Shown: positions 35,594-44,178 of the stretch, piece after piece
Numbering within the stretch: position 1 is the stretch's first letter
How the letters are laid out: the number at the start of each line of letters is the position of its first letter
DNA from: Nocardia carnea
GTDB taxonomy: Bacteria > Actinomycetota > Actinomycetes > Mycobacteriales > Mycobacteriaceae
Reading direction: 5' to 3'
Assembly (NCBI RefSeq): GCF_029868855.1
Contig: NZ_JARWOV010000025.1
Location: 1 to 44,273 of the forward strand
DNA: 44,273 nucleotides
Notes under the pieces: generated by a model
The model's input: the letters and a program-made list of their open reading frames with translations, nothing else
Told to the model about the DNA's origin: nothing
Databases searched by the model: none
Translations under genes and position numbers: made by a program

Positions 35594-36142
35594 TCAAGAT
35601 GTCGCGGCCAGGTGCTTCCACACCCGCCGCTGTTCACGGGCCAGCGGTTGCGGCGCCCGGGGTTCCCAGAGCAACCGCATCCCCGCCTCTTCCGGAGTGC
35701 GGTCGGCCTTGCCGGTATTGCAGGGCACACAGCAGGCGATCAAGTTCTCCCAGGTGTTGGGCCCGCCCCGGCTGCGCGGCCGGATGTGGTCGACGGTCGG
35801 CGCCCAGTCACCGCAGTAGCCGCACCGGTTCCCGTCCCGCCGCAGCACCCCGGCATGGGTGGCGCGGCTACCCGGCGACCGGACGGCCATATGGGCCAGG
35901 TATCGGTAGCGCACCAGCCGGATGGTCTCGGGCAGCATGATCTCCGTGTGCCGGGACCGGATCGGGAAATACGGCCGGCGGACCACGACCGATTCGGCGA
36001 TACCGCTGATCAGCAGCACCACCGCGCGATCGGCGGTGACCCGGTCCAGTGCCTCGTAGCTGGCATTGAGCACCAGCACTCGACTGTGTATCCAATTGTC
36101 CGGCGTAAGGGTCACCGGTTCGGTGACAGCGGGGATCGGCAT
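35594..36142 (-). CDS. HNH endonuclease family protein
   Basis: A 182-aa HNH protein. The C-terminal half has the zinc and catalytic framework GNRCGYCGDWAPTVDHIRPR, SRGGPNTWENLIACCVPCN, then GKADRTPEEAG, with the metal-site CxxC pairs and the catalytic His in VDHI. The N-terminal 90 residues (VLVLNASYEALDRVTADRAV) are typical of the chromosomal HNH family widespread in actinobacteria and cyanobacteria. The true biological role is not established. An upstream GTG at 36151 would add three residues; I give the ATG. It sits directly upstream of whiB-like, 27 bases apart. Confidence 0.9.
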   Translation of the reverse strand: MPIPAVTEPVTLTPDNWIHSRVLVLNASYEALDRVTADRAVVLLISGIAESVVVRRPYFPIRSRHTEIMLPETIRLVRYRYLAHMAVRSPGSRATHAGVLRRDGNRCGYCGDWAPTVDHIRPRSRGGPNTWENLIACCVPCNTGKADRTPEEAGMRLLWEPRAPQPLAREQRRVWKHLAATS

Positions 36143-36205
36143 GGGAATCACCAGGTTTCGACAGCCGGGAACACCCGGACTTCAACAGGGGAGAATGCGA
36201 ACGCG

Positions 36206-36364
36206 TCAGCGACGCTGCGGGAGGAGCCGGTCGATCGGCGAATCGCCGCTGGTTTTCGGCTGCCGCGGCTGTTCGGTGTTCATCGGCCGGACCGGCATCA
36301 CGGCACACTGCCGCGACTCTGCGCTCGAACCGATACCGCTGTACATCGGTGCGATGGGATACAA
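36206..36364 (-). CDS. possible small basic protein
   Basis: A 52-aa frame with a TTG start preceded, five bases away, by GGAGGGAGGAG, one of the strongest ribosome sites in the window. The sequence includes MYSGIGSSAESRQ and ends SGDSPIDRLLPQRR. No family is recognised. It stops about 60 bases before the HNH gene on the same strand, so it could head a small-protein/HNH/WhiB operon. Coding bias is moderate only. Confidence 0.45.
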   Translation of the reverse strand: MYPIAPMYSGIGSSAESRQCAVMPVRPMNTEQPRQPKTSGDSPIDRLLPQRR

Positions 36365-36842
36365 GACCACTCCTCCCTCCGGGAAATCGTCGGCCGACCC
36401 TGTGGCGACCGGGTGGAATACATGGTGGCACAGGGCCGTAGCGGTTGTCGGCTCATTTTTTTTCGCGGTCTGCGGATCCGGGGCCGCCCGAGAGGTCGCC
36501 TGAGTCCGTGTGGGACGGCAGCGGGGAGGGATCGCGACGGGCATGGGACGCCGCCGGCGGTCGTGTTCGGCGATAATCCTGCTCCGTCCGGAGAGTCTGC
36601 GGCGACACTCCGGCGTCCGCCGTTACTGTTCCGCTGGCCTCCGGTGGGCGGGGGCCCGCCCCTGGTCTGGAGCGTCGGAGCGGGGAGCGGAAGAGTGAAG
36701 GCCAGGGGTCGGCAGGCCCCGGCCCTGCGACGCCGGAGGCGGCGCAGGCAAACGCAGCTCACCCGGCGGTCGAAGCGGCACTACCGGTCGGTAACATAAA
36801 CATCGACTTTCCACCCGGTATTCGCGGAAGTGAGGCACGTAG
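36365..36842. other. intergenic region upstream of glcB
   Basis: About 480 bases between the divergent small-ORF/HNH/WhiB unit and glcB. I see no gene. The stretch at 36790-36840 is less GC-rich (ACATAAACATCGACTTTCC) and probably holds the glcB promoter. No recognised operator was found. Confidence 0.4.
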
Positions 36843-39020
36843 ATGACAGAGCGGAAAAAGGTCGGCGGGCTCGAGGTTGCCACCGTTCTCCACGACTTCG
36901 TAGAGAACGAGGCGCTGCCCGGCACCGGCGTCGATTCCGCCGCGTTCTGGGCCGGCGCCGAGCGGATCATCAATGAATTCGCTCCGCGCAACCGGGCCCT
37001 GCTGGCCGAACGCGACGAAATCCAGGGCAAGCTCGACGCCTGGCACAGCGAGCACCCGGGCGCGAACTACGACCGCTCGGCCTATAAGCAGTTCCTGGCC
37101 GAGATCGGTTATCTGCGTCCCGAACCCGCGGATTTCACGATCGGCACCACCGGTGTCGACGACGAGATCAGCAGCACGGCCGGTCCGCAGCTGGTCGTAC
37201 CGGTCAGCAACGCCCGCTTCGCCATCAATGCCGCGAACGCGCGCTGGGGTTCGCTCTACGATGCGCTCTACGGCACCGACGCCATCCCGGAGACCGGCGG
37301 CGCGGAAAAGGGCTCCGGCTACAACAAGGTGCGCGGTGACAAGGTCATCGAATGGGCGCGCAATTTCCTCGACGACGCCGTCACCCTGATCACCGGCTCG
37401 CATATCGGGTCCACCTCCTACGCCATCGTCGACGGCGAGCTCGAGGTCGGTCTGGAGGACGGCACCACGATCGGTCTGGCCGACGCCGGGCAGCTGGTCG
37501 GCTATATCGGCGATCCGGCCGCGCCCAGCGCGATCCTGCTGAAGCACAACGGCCTGCACATCGAGATCCAGATCGATCCCGAATCGCCCATCGGCAGCAC
37601 CGATACCGCCGGTGTCAAGGATGTCGTGATCGAATCCGCGGTCACCACGATCATGGACTTCGAGGATTCGGTCGCCGCGGTCGACGCCGACGACAAAACC
37701 CTGTGCTACCGCAACTGGCTGGGCCTGATGAAGGGCGACCTCGCCGAAGAGGTCACGAAGAACGGCAAAACCTTCACCCGCACCATGAACCCGGACCGCG
37801 TCTACACCGCACTCGACGGTTCCGAACTGGCGCTGCACGGCCGCTCGCTGCTGTTCGTCCGTAACGTCGGCCATCTGATGACCAGCGACGCGATCCTCGA
37901 CGCCGAGGGCAACGAGGTGCCCGAGGGCATTCTGGACGGCATCATCACCTCCCTGATCGCCAAGCATTCGCTGCGCGACGATGTGGCGCTGACCAACAGC
38001 CGCACCGGGTCGGTGTACATCGTGAAGCCGAAGATGCACGGCCCGGACGAGGTCGCTTTCACCAACGACCTGTTCGCCGCGGTCGAGGATGTGCTAGAGC
38101 TGCCGCGCAACACCCTCAAGGTCGGCATCATGGACGAGGAACGCCGCACCACGGTGAACCTGAAGGCCTGCATCAATGCCGCCGCGGACCGGGTGGTGTT
38201 CATCAACACCGGCTTCCTGGACCGTACCGGCGACGAGATCCACACCTCGATGCTGGCCGGCCCGATGATCCGCAAGGCCGAGATGAAGACCCAGCGCTGG
38301 ATCCTGGCCTACGAGGACTGGAACGTCGATACCGGTATCGCCGCGGGTCTGCCCGGTAAGGCGCAGATCGGCAAGGGTATGTGGGCCATGCCGGACCTGA
38401 TGGCCGGGATGCTCGAACAGAAGATCGGCCATCCGAAGGCCGGCGCGACCACCGCCTGGGTGCCGTCGCCGACCGCCGCCACTCTGCACGCCACCCACTA
38501 CCACCTGGTGGACGTGTTCAAGCGGCAGGCCGAGATCGCCAAGGGCGGGGCACGCGCGAGCGTCGACGAGATCCTGGAGATCCCGCTGGCGGCCGATACG
38601 AACTGGAGCGAGGAGGAGAAACAGCAGGAGCTGGACAACAACTCGCAGTCGATCCTCGGCTATGTGGTGCGCTGGATCGATCAGGGCGTGGGCTGCTCCA
38701 AGGTCCCCGACATCTCCGATATCGGGCTCATGGAAGACCGTGCCACCCTGCGTATCTCCAGCCAGCTCATGGCTAACTGGCTGCGCCACGGTGTGGTCAC
38801 CACCGATCAGGTGATCGCCAGCCTGGAGCGGATGGCGCCGGTGGTCGACCGCCAGAACGCCGGTGACCCGAACTACCGGCCGATGGCACCGGATTTCGCC
38901 GGAAGCGTCGCCTTCCAGGCCGCGAAGGATCTGATCCTGGAGGGCACCACGCAACCCAACGGTTACACCGAGCCGATCCTGCACCGCCGCCGCCGCGAGG
39001 CCAAGGCCGCATGCAAGTGA
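36843..39020 (+). CDS. glcB: malate synthase G
   Basis: A 725-aa malate synthase G, which condenses glyoxylate and acetyl-CoA to malate in the glyoxylate shunt. Family segments are all visible: [17 protein letters not shown] near residue 275, [17 protein letters not shown] near 385, [17 protein letters not shown] near 430, and [20 protein letters not shown] near 455. The C-terminus [12 protein letters not shown] is close to the usual end, so the gene is complete. It matches M. tuberculosis Rv1837c (GlcB). A very strong terminator follows. Confidence 0.97.
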   Translation: MTERKKVGGLEVATVLHDFVENEALPGTGVDSAAFWAGAERIINEFAPRNRALLAERDEIQGKLDAWHSEHPGANYDRSAYKQFLAEIGYLRPEPADFTIGTTGVDDEISSTAGPQLVVPVSNARFAINAANARWGSLYDALYGTDAIPETGGAEKGSGYNKVRGDKVIEWARNFLDDAVTLITGSHIGSTSYAIVDGELEVGLEDGTTIGLADAGQLVGYIGDPAAPSAILLKHNGLHIEIQIDPESPIGSTDTAGVKDVVIESAVTTIMDFEDSVAAVDADDKTLCYRNWLGLMKGDLAEEVTKNGKTFTRTMNPDRVYTALDGSELALHGRSLLFVRNVGHLMTSDAILDAEGNEVPEGILDGIITSLIAKHSLRDDVALTNSRTGSVYIVKPKMHGPDEVAFTNDLFAAVEDVLELPRNTLKVGIMDEERRTTVNLKACINAAADRVVFINTGFLDRTGDEIHTSMLAGPMIRKAEMKTQRWILAYEDWNVDTGIAAGLPGKAQIGKGMWAMPDLMAGMLEQKIGHPKAGATTAWVPSPTAATLHATHYHLVDVFKRQAEIAKGGARASVDEILEIPLAADTNWSEEEKQQELDNNSQSILGYVVRWIDQGVGCSKVPDISDIGLMEDRATLRISSQLMANWLRHGVVTTDQVIASLERMAPVVDRQNAGDPNYRPMAPDFAGSVAFQAAKDLILEGTTQPNGYTEPILHRRRREAKAACK

Positions 39021-39068
39021 GTGATGTTCAGTGGTTGAAAAGTAGCTTCTGACAGCTCTTTTCGAACT

Positions 39069-39104
39069 GAGGCCCCTCACCTGGAACACCGGGTGAGGGG
39101 CCTC
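39069..39104 (+). terminator. strong intrinsic terminator after glcB
   Basis: Perfect 13-bp arms GAGGCCCCTCACC and GGTGAGGGGCCTC, extended by a wobble and two more pairs to a four-base loop, are followed by TTCAAT. It is the best terminator in the window and marks the end of the conserved core. Confidence 0.92.
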
Positions 39105-39614
39105 TTCAATCACTGGCGATCAGCTTGGATACTGGCCCGTCACGCTCAAAACGGTCACAAAAACGGTCACACGCGGGGCAGGTCGCCGATGTCGGAAAGT
39201 GCTGTCCTACCAGCGCTGATGGGTGCCGCCATCTTTGATGAGTACGGTCGTGGCGTAACGAGAGCGCGAGACCTAGGGGGGCGGCCGACGGTGCGTAGCT
39301 CGGATACAGTGGATCGGCCGCTGCGTCAGTGGCCACCGGAATGAGGTCCGAGCGTCAACCGCTTCCGCGACCCGCATGGCCGCGCAACTCAGCGAGCATG
39401 TTCTTCTTCCGGTGTGTTCTCGACCCGAGGCCGACGAATTCTGGTGGAAGCCAATCTTTGGCAATCTTCCGAATGGGGGGTGCTGCCGGGTTTCGGGACA
39501 CTCTGGAGCGGCTTTCGCGCGGAAAGGAACCGATCAGCACCTATTCGCAGGACCCAGCCGATATCGTCGCCGCGATGCACCGGCACCGGGTGACCCCTGT
39601 CGCATACGGCAGCA
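39105..39614. other. gene-poor lower-GC segment
   Basis: Right after the glcB terminator base composition drops and no frame looks like an intact gene. A plus-strand frame ending near 39643 (RDTLERLSRGKEPISTYSQD) has some protein-like character but no recognisable start or family. I see decay or a junction here rather than genes. Confidence 0.45.
39149..39172. repeat. 12-base tandem direct repeat
   Basis: AAACGGTCACAA is followed at once by AAACGGTCACAC. It lies 45 bases after the glcB terminator, at the point where composition changes, so a recombination or binding site is possible. Confidence 0.6.
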
Positions 39615-39849
39615 TCACCTCAGACGCCATGAGACCTGGATGATGCCGAGCAGGGCTGTCCCTCCCGAGACGTGCTGCGTGGCCTCGCCGAGTACGGCGA
39701 AGATCACCAGGACGACACACCAGGCCGCGGCGTGCCGTAGATCCACAAACGTACCTGTCCGTCCATCGGCGTAGCACCACGCTCTGTGCCGTCTCGGGCG
39801 CGAAGACAGCGACGGCCGCCCCGGCAACCGCCACGGTGGGTGAGATCAC
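39615..39849 (-). pseudogene. frameshifted small membrane protein remnant
   Basis: Two frames join near 39765: MISPTVAVAGAAVAVFAPET in one, and GTFVDLRHAAAWCVVLVIFA, then VLGEATQHVSGGTALLG, in the next. Each half is hydrophobic in character and together they read like one small membrane protein with a single-base shift. The family is not recognised. It lies downstream of the GerW-like fragment on the same strand. Confidence 0.4.
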
Positions 39850-39908
39850 GACCGGTTCGCCGGACGATCGACGGCCGCCGCGCTCACCGTCTCAGCCCTG
39901 GCGGGCGC

Positions 39909-40103
39909 TCACACACCTGCACGGTGGCGTGCGTGTAGTTCTGCCAGGCGCAGTGCGGCGAAGGTCACCGCGACCGCCACGAAACCGGCGACCGTTAAGA
40001 GCCAGTTGATGTCCACGGCAGGTTGCCAGCGCACCCGGCCGTCGGCGACCGCGTAGGCGCCGACGGGCTTGGCGCCGACACCGAAGCTACCGCCGACGGT
40101 GAC
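39909..40103 (-). pseudogene. GerW-like sporulation-family protein, 3' fragment
   Basis: Reading the minus strand gives VGAKPVGAYAVADGRVRWQP, AVDINWLLTVAGFVAVAVTF and a short basic end. This is the C-terminal part of GerW/YtfJ-type proteins (glycine-rich core, PVGAY strand, then a hydrophobic helix). An in-frame stop about 30 bases beyond 40103 and no glycine-rich N-terminus mean that only the 3' end remains. It had no entry among longer frames because no start codon precedes it. Confidence 0.6.
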
Positions 40104-40263
40104 TATCCATAGGCTAGGGCGGCAGGCCCGGGCGCCTCACCTGTCATTGGTCATGAACGCGTAGGCCCAAGGCAATACCCGCCACTCGGTCGCTCGAGTG
40201 TTGACCGGTGGATCCGGTCGAGTTCGGCGGCGGCGCTGCGGCGAAGTAGTGGGTCGGTCTACT

Positions 40264-40998
40264 TCACACCTGTGTGAGGCCGCCGTCGACGGGCAGTTCG
40301 GCGCCGGTGATGTAGCTGGACTCCGCCGATGCGAGAAACACTGCCGTCGTAGCGACGTCGGCTTCGGTGCCCAGTCGGCCGGCGGGAATCGCCGCCAGCG
40401 CCTGAGATTTGAATTGCGAAGGCAACGTCTCGAACGAGGGGGTGCGAATCGCGCCGGGGCTGAGGACATTGACGCGGATGCGCCGCTCTTTCAAATCGGT
40501 GGTCCACGTGCGTGCGAATGATCGCAGTGCGGCTTTACTTGCCGCGTAAACCGTGCTTCCGGGGCTGCCCTGGACCGCGGCCGCCGATCCGTTGAGGATG
40601 ATCGAAGCGCCGTCGGTCATCAGTGGCAGTAGCTTCTGCACGGTGAAGAAGGTGCCTCGGACGTTGACGCCGAAGACTTCGTCGAAGGACTTCTCGGTCA
40701 CCGCACCCAGTGGTTCATCGAAAGTGTGATTGCCGGCGCTCGCGAACAGTACGTCGACCCGGCCGCTTCGCTCGGTGACGGCCTCGACCAGACGGTCGAG
40801 GTCCTCGAGGTTGCTCACATCGCCTTGTACTCCGGTGGCGTTGCGGCCGATTGTGGCGACGGCCTCGTCCAATTTGTCTCTGCGCCGTCCAGTGATGATG
40901 ACGTGCGCGCCTTCCTCGGCGAACAGCCGGGCGGTCGTGAACGCCATTCCGACCGTGCCGCCGGTGACGACTGCTGTCTTGTCGTTGAGCTTGAGCAT
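40264..40998 (-). CDS. SDR family oxidoreductase
   Basis: A 244-aa classical SDR. The cofactor loop is TGGTVGMA near residue 12, followed by ITGRRRDKLDE, whose arginines suggest NADP(H). FASAGNHTFD takes the NNAG position, ILNGSAAAV has the catalytic serine and VYAASKAALR the YxxxK pair. It ends YITGAELPVDGGLTQV, the normal SDR end. The ATG at 40998 is set by GGAAAGG upstream and by the start of the first strand. It is divergent from a TetR gene across a highly symmetrical 113-base gap, so it is probably that repressor's target. Substrate unknown. Confidence 0.93.
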   Translation of the reverse strand: MLKLNDKTAVVTGGTVGMAFTTARLFAEEGAHVIITGRRRDKLDEAVATIGRNATGVQGDVSNLEDLDRLVEAVTERSGRVDVLFASAGNHTFDEPLGAVTEKSFDEVFGVNVRGTFFTVQKLLPLMTDGASIILNGSAAAVQGSPGSTVYAASKAALRSFARTWTTDLKERRIRVNVLSPGAIRTPSFETLPSQFKSQALAAIPAGRLGTEADVATTAVFLASAESSYITGAELPVDGGLTQV

Positions 40999-41043
40999 GG
41001 TGGCCTTTCCGAGTGCCGATGATTCGGTGGTCTCGGAGGTGAG

Positions 41044-41103
41044 GTTAACACCAAAATGAGGCTCCCCTCGACTTATGGTGAGGGGGGCCTCGACTTTGGT
41101 AAG
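41044..41103. promoter_or_regulatory. compound palindromic operator between SDR and TetR
   Basis: Outer half-sites ACCAAAATGAGG (41050-41061) and CCTCGACTTTGGT (41088-41100) are inverted. Inside them GAGGCTCCCCTC (41058-41069) and GAGGGGGGCCTC (41080-41091) pair at 11 of 12 positions. CCTCGACTTATGGTGAG also recurs, with small changes, 22 bases on. This dense symmetry fits a TetR operator with two dimers. Confidence 0.65.
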
Positions 41104-41111
41104 ATTGTGGC

Positions 41112-41759
41112 ATGCCGGCCGTCGAACCCTCTTTGTCGTCCCGCCGGGACGCACGCCTCAATCGCGAGCAGTTGATCGCACATGCCAGGACTGCCTTCGC
41201 CGAACAAGGTGCGATGGCTTCGCTCGAAGGGATCGCGCGAAGTTCCGATCGTGCGATCGGAACTCTCTACCGGCACTTTCCTCGCCGCATAGACTTGCTG
41301 GTGGCCGTCTACGGAGCGCATCTGCAGAAATTCCTCGACGATATCGAGGCCGGGATGGACTCGGCCGATCCGTGGGACGGGTTCTGCGCCTTCCTGCGCG
41401 TGCTGTGCTCGGCCCAAGTGGGCGATCGCGGCTTCTGCGACTTCGTATCGAAGCGTTTCCCTGATGACGAGCGCACCGAAGCTCTGCACAACCGCCTCTG
41501 CGGACTTGCCGAGCGAGTTCTTACCCGAGCGCAGGAAGCGGGCGTTGTGCGCCTGGATGTCACCACTGCCGATCTCGTCATGCTGCTCTGGGCGAGTAGC
41601 AGGGTCGCCGAGGTCACCGATGGTATCGCGCCCCGGGCGTGGCGGCGAAACCTGGACTTGGTGCTCGACGGCTTCCGTGTTACCGACGGGCACGACCTTC
41701 CGGAACCGCCGCTCGACGATACGCGGCTCTATCGGGTGATGGCCCGCCTGAACGGGTAG
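41112..41759 (+). CDS. TetR/AcrR family regulator
   Basis: A 215-aa TetR-type repressor. The helix-turn-helix covers about residues 17-62: LNREQLIAHARTAFAEQGAM, ASLEGIARSSDRAIGTLYRH, then FPRRIDLLVAVY. The ligand domain is compact and has SETAP-type features (LVMLLWASSRVAEV). It is divergent from the SDR gene with a large symmetrical operator between them, so autoregulation and control of the SDR are likely. Start ATG at 41112; no strong ribosome site is seen. Confidence 0.92.
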   Translation: MPAVEPSLSSRRDARLNREQLIAHARTAFAEQGAMASLEGIARSSDRAIGTLYRHFPRRIDLLVAVYGAHLQKFLDDIEAGMDSADPWDGFCAFLRVLCSAQVGDRGFCDFVSKRFPDDERTEALHNRLCGLAERVLTRAQEAGVVRLDVTTADLVMLLWASSRVAEVTDGIAPRAWRRNLDLVLDGFRVTDGHDLPEPPLDDTRLYRVMARLNG

Positions 41760-42040
41760 TACTCGGGGGTATCGCGACATGCCATGAACGGTGGTGCTCT
41801 ACGGCCCCGCCGCCCAACGCTGTTTTTCTTCCCGACGAGGTGACGCGATGGCCGACCGGGATCGGCACGGGCGTGAACCGGCTCGCCGGTTTCGGCGAAC
41901 CCCTCGGTGGGGAATGGGCCGCGTTCCCGCAGGATCGGCACCACGGTTTCGGTGAAGATCTCCGGTCCGCCGGGGTGGTCACCCTCGCCGCGGACCTGAT
42001 CGCCCGGACACCAATCCCGGAGCGCAGCGGGTGGGGGCTC
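41729..42040 (-). pseudogene. possible 3' remnant of a luciferase-like monooxygenase
   Basis: In one minus-strand frame GGPEIFTETVVPILRERGPF resembles the C-terminal signature of NtaA/SnaA/DszA-type flavin monooxygenases (a phenylalanine-valine stretch, VVP, leucine, RRG, F). The remainder of the enzyme is absent; the TetR gene lies directly upstream. No start codon or ribosome site supports a present gene. Without a search this stays a weak call. Confidence 0.3.
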
Positions 42041-42061
42041 GGGACGCTCCCAGTGTGTCGA

Positions 42062-42673
42062 TCAGGCTTCGTGCGTTTCCGTGCCGGTGGCGCGCAGGGC
42101 GCGCAGGGTGGTGTCGGTCACATGGTCGAGGTAGTGCGGCTCGGCCGGTGCCTGTCGTACGACCATGCGCCAGTAGATGAGGGCGGCCACGAGGTCTTGG
42201 GCCATTTCCATATCGGTGTCCGCTGGGAGATCACCCCGGTCGATTGCCCGCGTCAGGAGTGAGCGCAGGTGGGCGCGCCGTGGCTTCGCCAGCGACACGG
42301 AGATCGCTTCGGCGAGCGCGGGTGTCCGGTGTGCTTCGGCAATCAGATCCGGGATGATCTTGGCGTAGGGCTCCGAGGCGAGCCAGGCTGCCATCGACTC
42401 CGCGGCAGCGCGCATATCCCGGCGGAGGTCGCCGGTCTCGGTGACGTCCGCCATGGGGACGCTGATATCGGCGAGCACTGCGAGCACCATGTCCTGTTTG
42501 GTGGGCCAGCGACGGTACAGGGCACTTTTGCTGGTGCCCGCTCTTTTGGCGACGCCTTCCATCGACAGCCGGGCGTAGCTGCGCTCGACGAGCTCGGCGA
42601 GGACGGCCTTGATGATCGCCGCGGTGACGTCTGGCTTGAGAACGGCTGCTCCGGATGGTGCGCGCTGGGTCAT
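42062..42673 (-). CDS. TetR/AcrR family regulator
   Basis: A 203-aa TetR-type regulator with TetR_C-like ligand domain. The DNA-binding part is at residues about 16-62 (TAAIIKAVLAELVERSYARL, MEGVAKRAGTSKSALYRRWP, TKQDMVLAVL). The C-terminal part has DLIAEAHRTPALAEAI and AQDLVAALIYWRMV, frequent in actinobacterial regulators. It is divergent from the PNPOx-like gene and is surrounded by repeated ATGGACGGGACG sites. The ATG at 42673 has AGGG about eight bases upstream; a GTG at 42682 is an alternative start. Confidence 0.92.
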   Translation of the reverse strand: MTQRAPSGAAVLKPDVTAAIIKAVLAELVERSYARLSMEGVAKRAGTSKSALYRRWPTKQDMVLAVLADISVPMADVTETGDLRRDMRAAAESMAAWLASEPYAKIIPDLIAEAHRTPALAEAISVSLAKPRRAHLRSLLTRAIDRGDLPADTDMEMAQDLVAALIYWRMVVRQAPAEPHYLDHVTDTTLRALRATGTETHEA

Positions 42674-42690
42674 ATTGATCACCCTAGCCT

Positions 42691-42756
42691 ATGGACGGGA
42701 CGGTACCGGCCGCTCTATGGTACATGGACGGGACGCAACCGTCTCGTCCGTTCCAT
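42691..42756. promoter_or_regulatory. repeated half-sites between TetR and PNPOx genes
   Basis: ATGGACGGGACG occurs at 42691-42702 and, identical, at 42724-42735. CGTCCGTTCCAT (42745-42756) is the inverted form with 10 of 12 matches. The 94-base gap is therefore mostly operator-like. Binding by the divergent TetR protein is the natural reading. Confidence 0.6.
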
Positions 42757-42767
42757 TGGAGAAGCTC

Positions 42768-43361
42768 ATGACGTTCAGCTCCCCAGAATCCCCCCGAGTT
42801 GTGGGCGATGGTTCACTCGCGGCCCGCCTGGCCCGGTCGGACGGGCTCCACCCGCCCCGTTCGCTCTCCGGTGCCGAGCAGGAGCGGTTTCTGGCCGAGG
42901 CGCATATCGCCGTACTGTCCGTCGACGCCGGCCCGGGCCGGCCTCCGATGAGCATCCCGCTCTGGTACGACTACGACCCGGGCGGTGACATCGTGGTCAA
43001 CACCTCGGTCTCCAGCCGGAAGGCCCGACTCATCCGCACCGCGGGCGTCGTCACGCTCGCGGTGCAGCGCGCGGCCCCACCGTACCGGTACGTCGTCGTC
43101 GAGGGCCGGGTGGTGGACGACATCCATCCGGCACCGATCGCGGTTCGGCGGGATATCGCTCGGCGCTACCTCAGTGCGGAAGGCGCGGATGCGGCGGTCG
43201 ACCGGTACGACCCCGACGACCAGGTGTTGTTCGTTATCCGACCGCAGCGTTGGTACTCGGCCGACTTCTCGGGCGCATCCACCCCCGCGGCCGACGATCC
43301 GCTCGGGCCGGCCGGTCCCGCACGTCCCGTCCACGACACCGGAGCCCGTCATGGCCGGTGA
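42768..43361 (+). CDS. pyridoxamine 5'-phosphate oxidase-like FMN/F420-binding protein
   Basis: A 197-aa split-barrel flavin-binding protein. After about 35 variable residues come the core strands HIAVLSVDAGPGRPPMSIPL, WYDYDPGGDIVVNTSVSSRK and ARLIRTAGVVTLAVQ, then YVVVEGRVVDD. This is the order of the Rv-type PNPOx/F420-dependent reductase family that uses FMN or F420 to reduce small molecules. Its own cofactor cannot be decided. The ATG at 42768 has GGAGAAG upstream. The stop overlaps the permease start by 11 bases, so they form one operon under the divergent TetR. Confidence 0.88.
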   Translation: MTFSSPESPRVVGDGSLAARLARSDGLHPPRSLSGAEQERFLAEAHIAVLSVDAGPGRPPMSIPLWYDYDPGGDIVVNTSVSSRKARLIRTAGVVTLAVQRAAPPYRYVVVEGRVVDDIHPAPIAVRRDIARRYLSAEGADAAVDRYDPDDQVLFVIRPQRWYSADFSGASTPAADDPLGPAGPARPVHDTGARHGR

Positions 43362-44178
43362 TGCCCTTTCCGAGCAGAGTCCCGTCGACGCCGATACGCC
43401 ACGCCTGCGGCGCGGCACGGTGACCACAGCGGGGATGATCTTCCTGGTGGTGGCGGCCACGGCGCCGCTCACCGCGCTGAGCTCCAATATCTCCATCAGC
43501 ATCGGTCTCGGCGCGGGTACCGAGACCGTGGGCTATCTGGTTCTCGTGGGTGCGCTGCTGGCACTCTTCGCCGTCGGTTACCTGGTACTGGCCCGGTATG
43601 TCGTCGAACCGAGCGCGTTCGCGGCATTCGTGACATTCGGTCTCGGTAGGCGTCTCGGCTCCGCCGCCGCCTTCGTCGCGGCGCTCGCGTACGGCCTCGC
43701 GTCGACGGCGATGGTCGCGGCCACGGGGTACTTCGCCGAGCTGGCGCTGGCCTCGTACCTCGGGTCCTCGCCCCCCTGGTTCGTCCTGTCGGCGGTGGCG
43801 CTGGGTGTCGTCGCGGTCCTCGGCGTGCGCGGGCTCGATATCGCCCAGTGGGTGACGGCTCTGCTCTGCACGGCGCAATTCGTCATCATCGTCGTGCTGT
43901 TCGTGGCTGTGCTGGTCCAGCGACCGGCATCCGCGTGGTCGCCCGTCGGGCTGCTCCCGACCGAACCCTTCTCGGGCGCCGCCTCGCTGACGCTGGTGTT
44001 CTGCTTGGTCTGTTTCGGTGGCTACGAGGCCACCGCCGTGTACGGCGAGGAAGCGCAGGCCCCGCGGCAGAGTATTCGCCGGGCGACTTTCGGTGCGCTG
44101 GGGCTGCTGCTGGTCGTCTTCGCGATCGGGACCTGGACTCTGCAGGCCGCTCACGATGATGTGGTCGGAGCGGCGGGG
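43351..44178 (+). CDS. APC family amino acid permease, partial
   Basis: The first 276 residues of an APC-superfamily permease. It starts MAGDALSEQSPVDADTPRLR and enters the first helix pair at LRRGTVTTAGMIFLVVAATA, PLTALSSNIS, which is the substrate-binding helix break of this family. About seven hydrophobic helices can be counted before the sequence turns into a G homopolymer. Most permeases of this family have 450-500 residues with 12 helices, so the gene is cut by the contig end and not by a stop codon. It overlaps the PNPOx gene and is probably co-transcribed with it. Substrate unknown (amino acid or amine). Confidence 0.9.

Noticed and set aside
35318..36151. A prophage, because WhiB and HNH genes occur in actinophages
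   Set aside because: No integrase, structural or replication genes are present, and the pair sits inside conserved chromosomal synteny (gcvP to glcB).
36759..38039. A 426-aa minus-strand open frame over glcB
   Set aside because: Antisense to a complete malate synthase; composition is that of a mirror frame.
39106..39336. A minus-strand frame of 76 residues as a phage integrase end
   Set aside because: The terminal residues are protein-like, but no integrase catalytic motif is present and most of the frame is of mixed, non-coding character.
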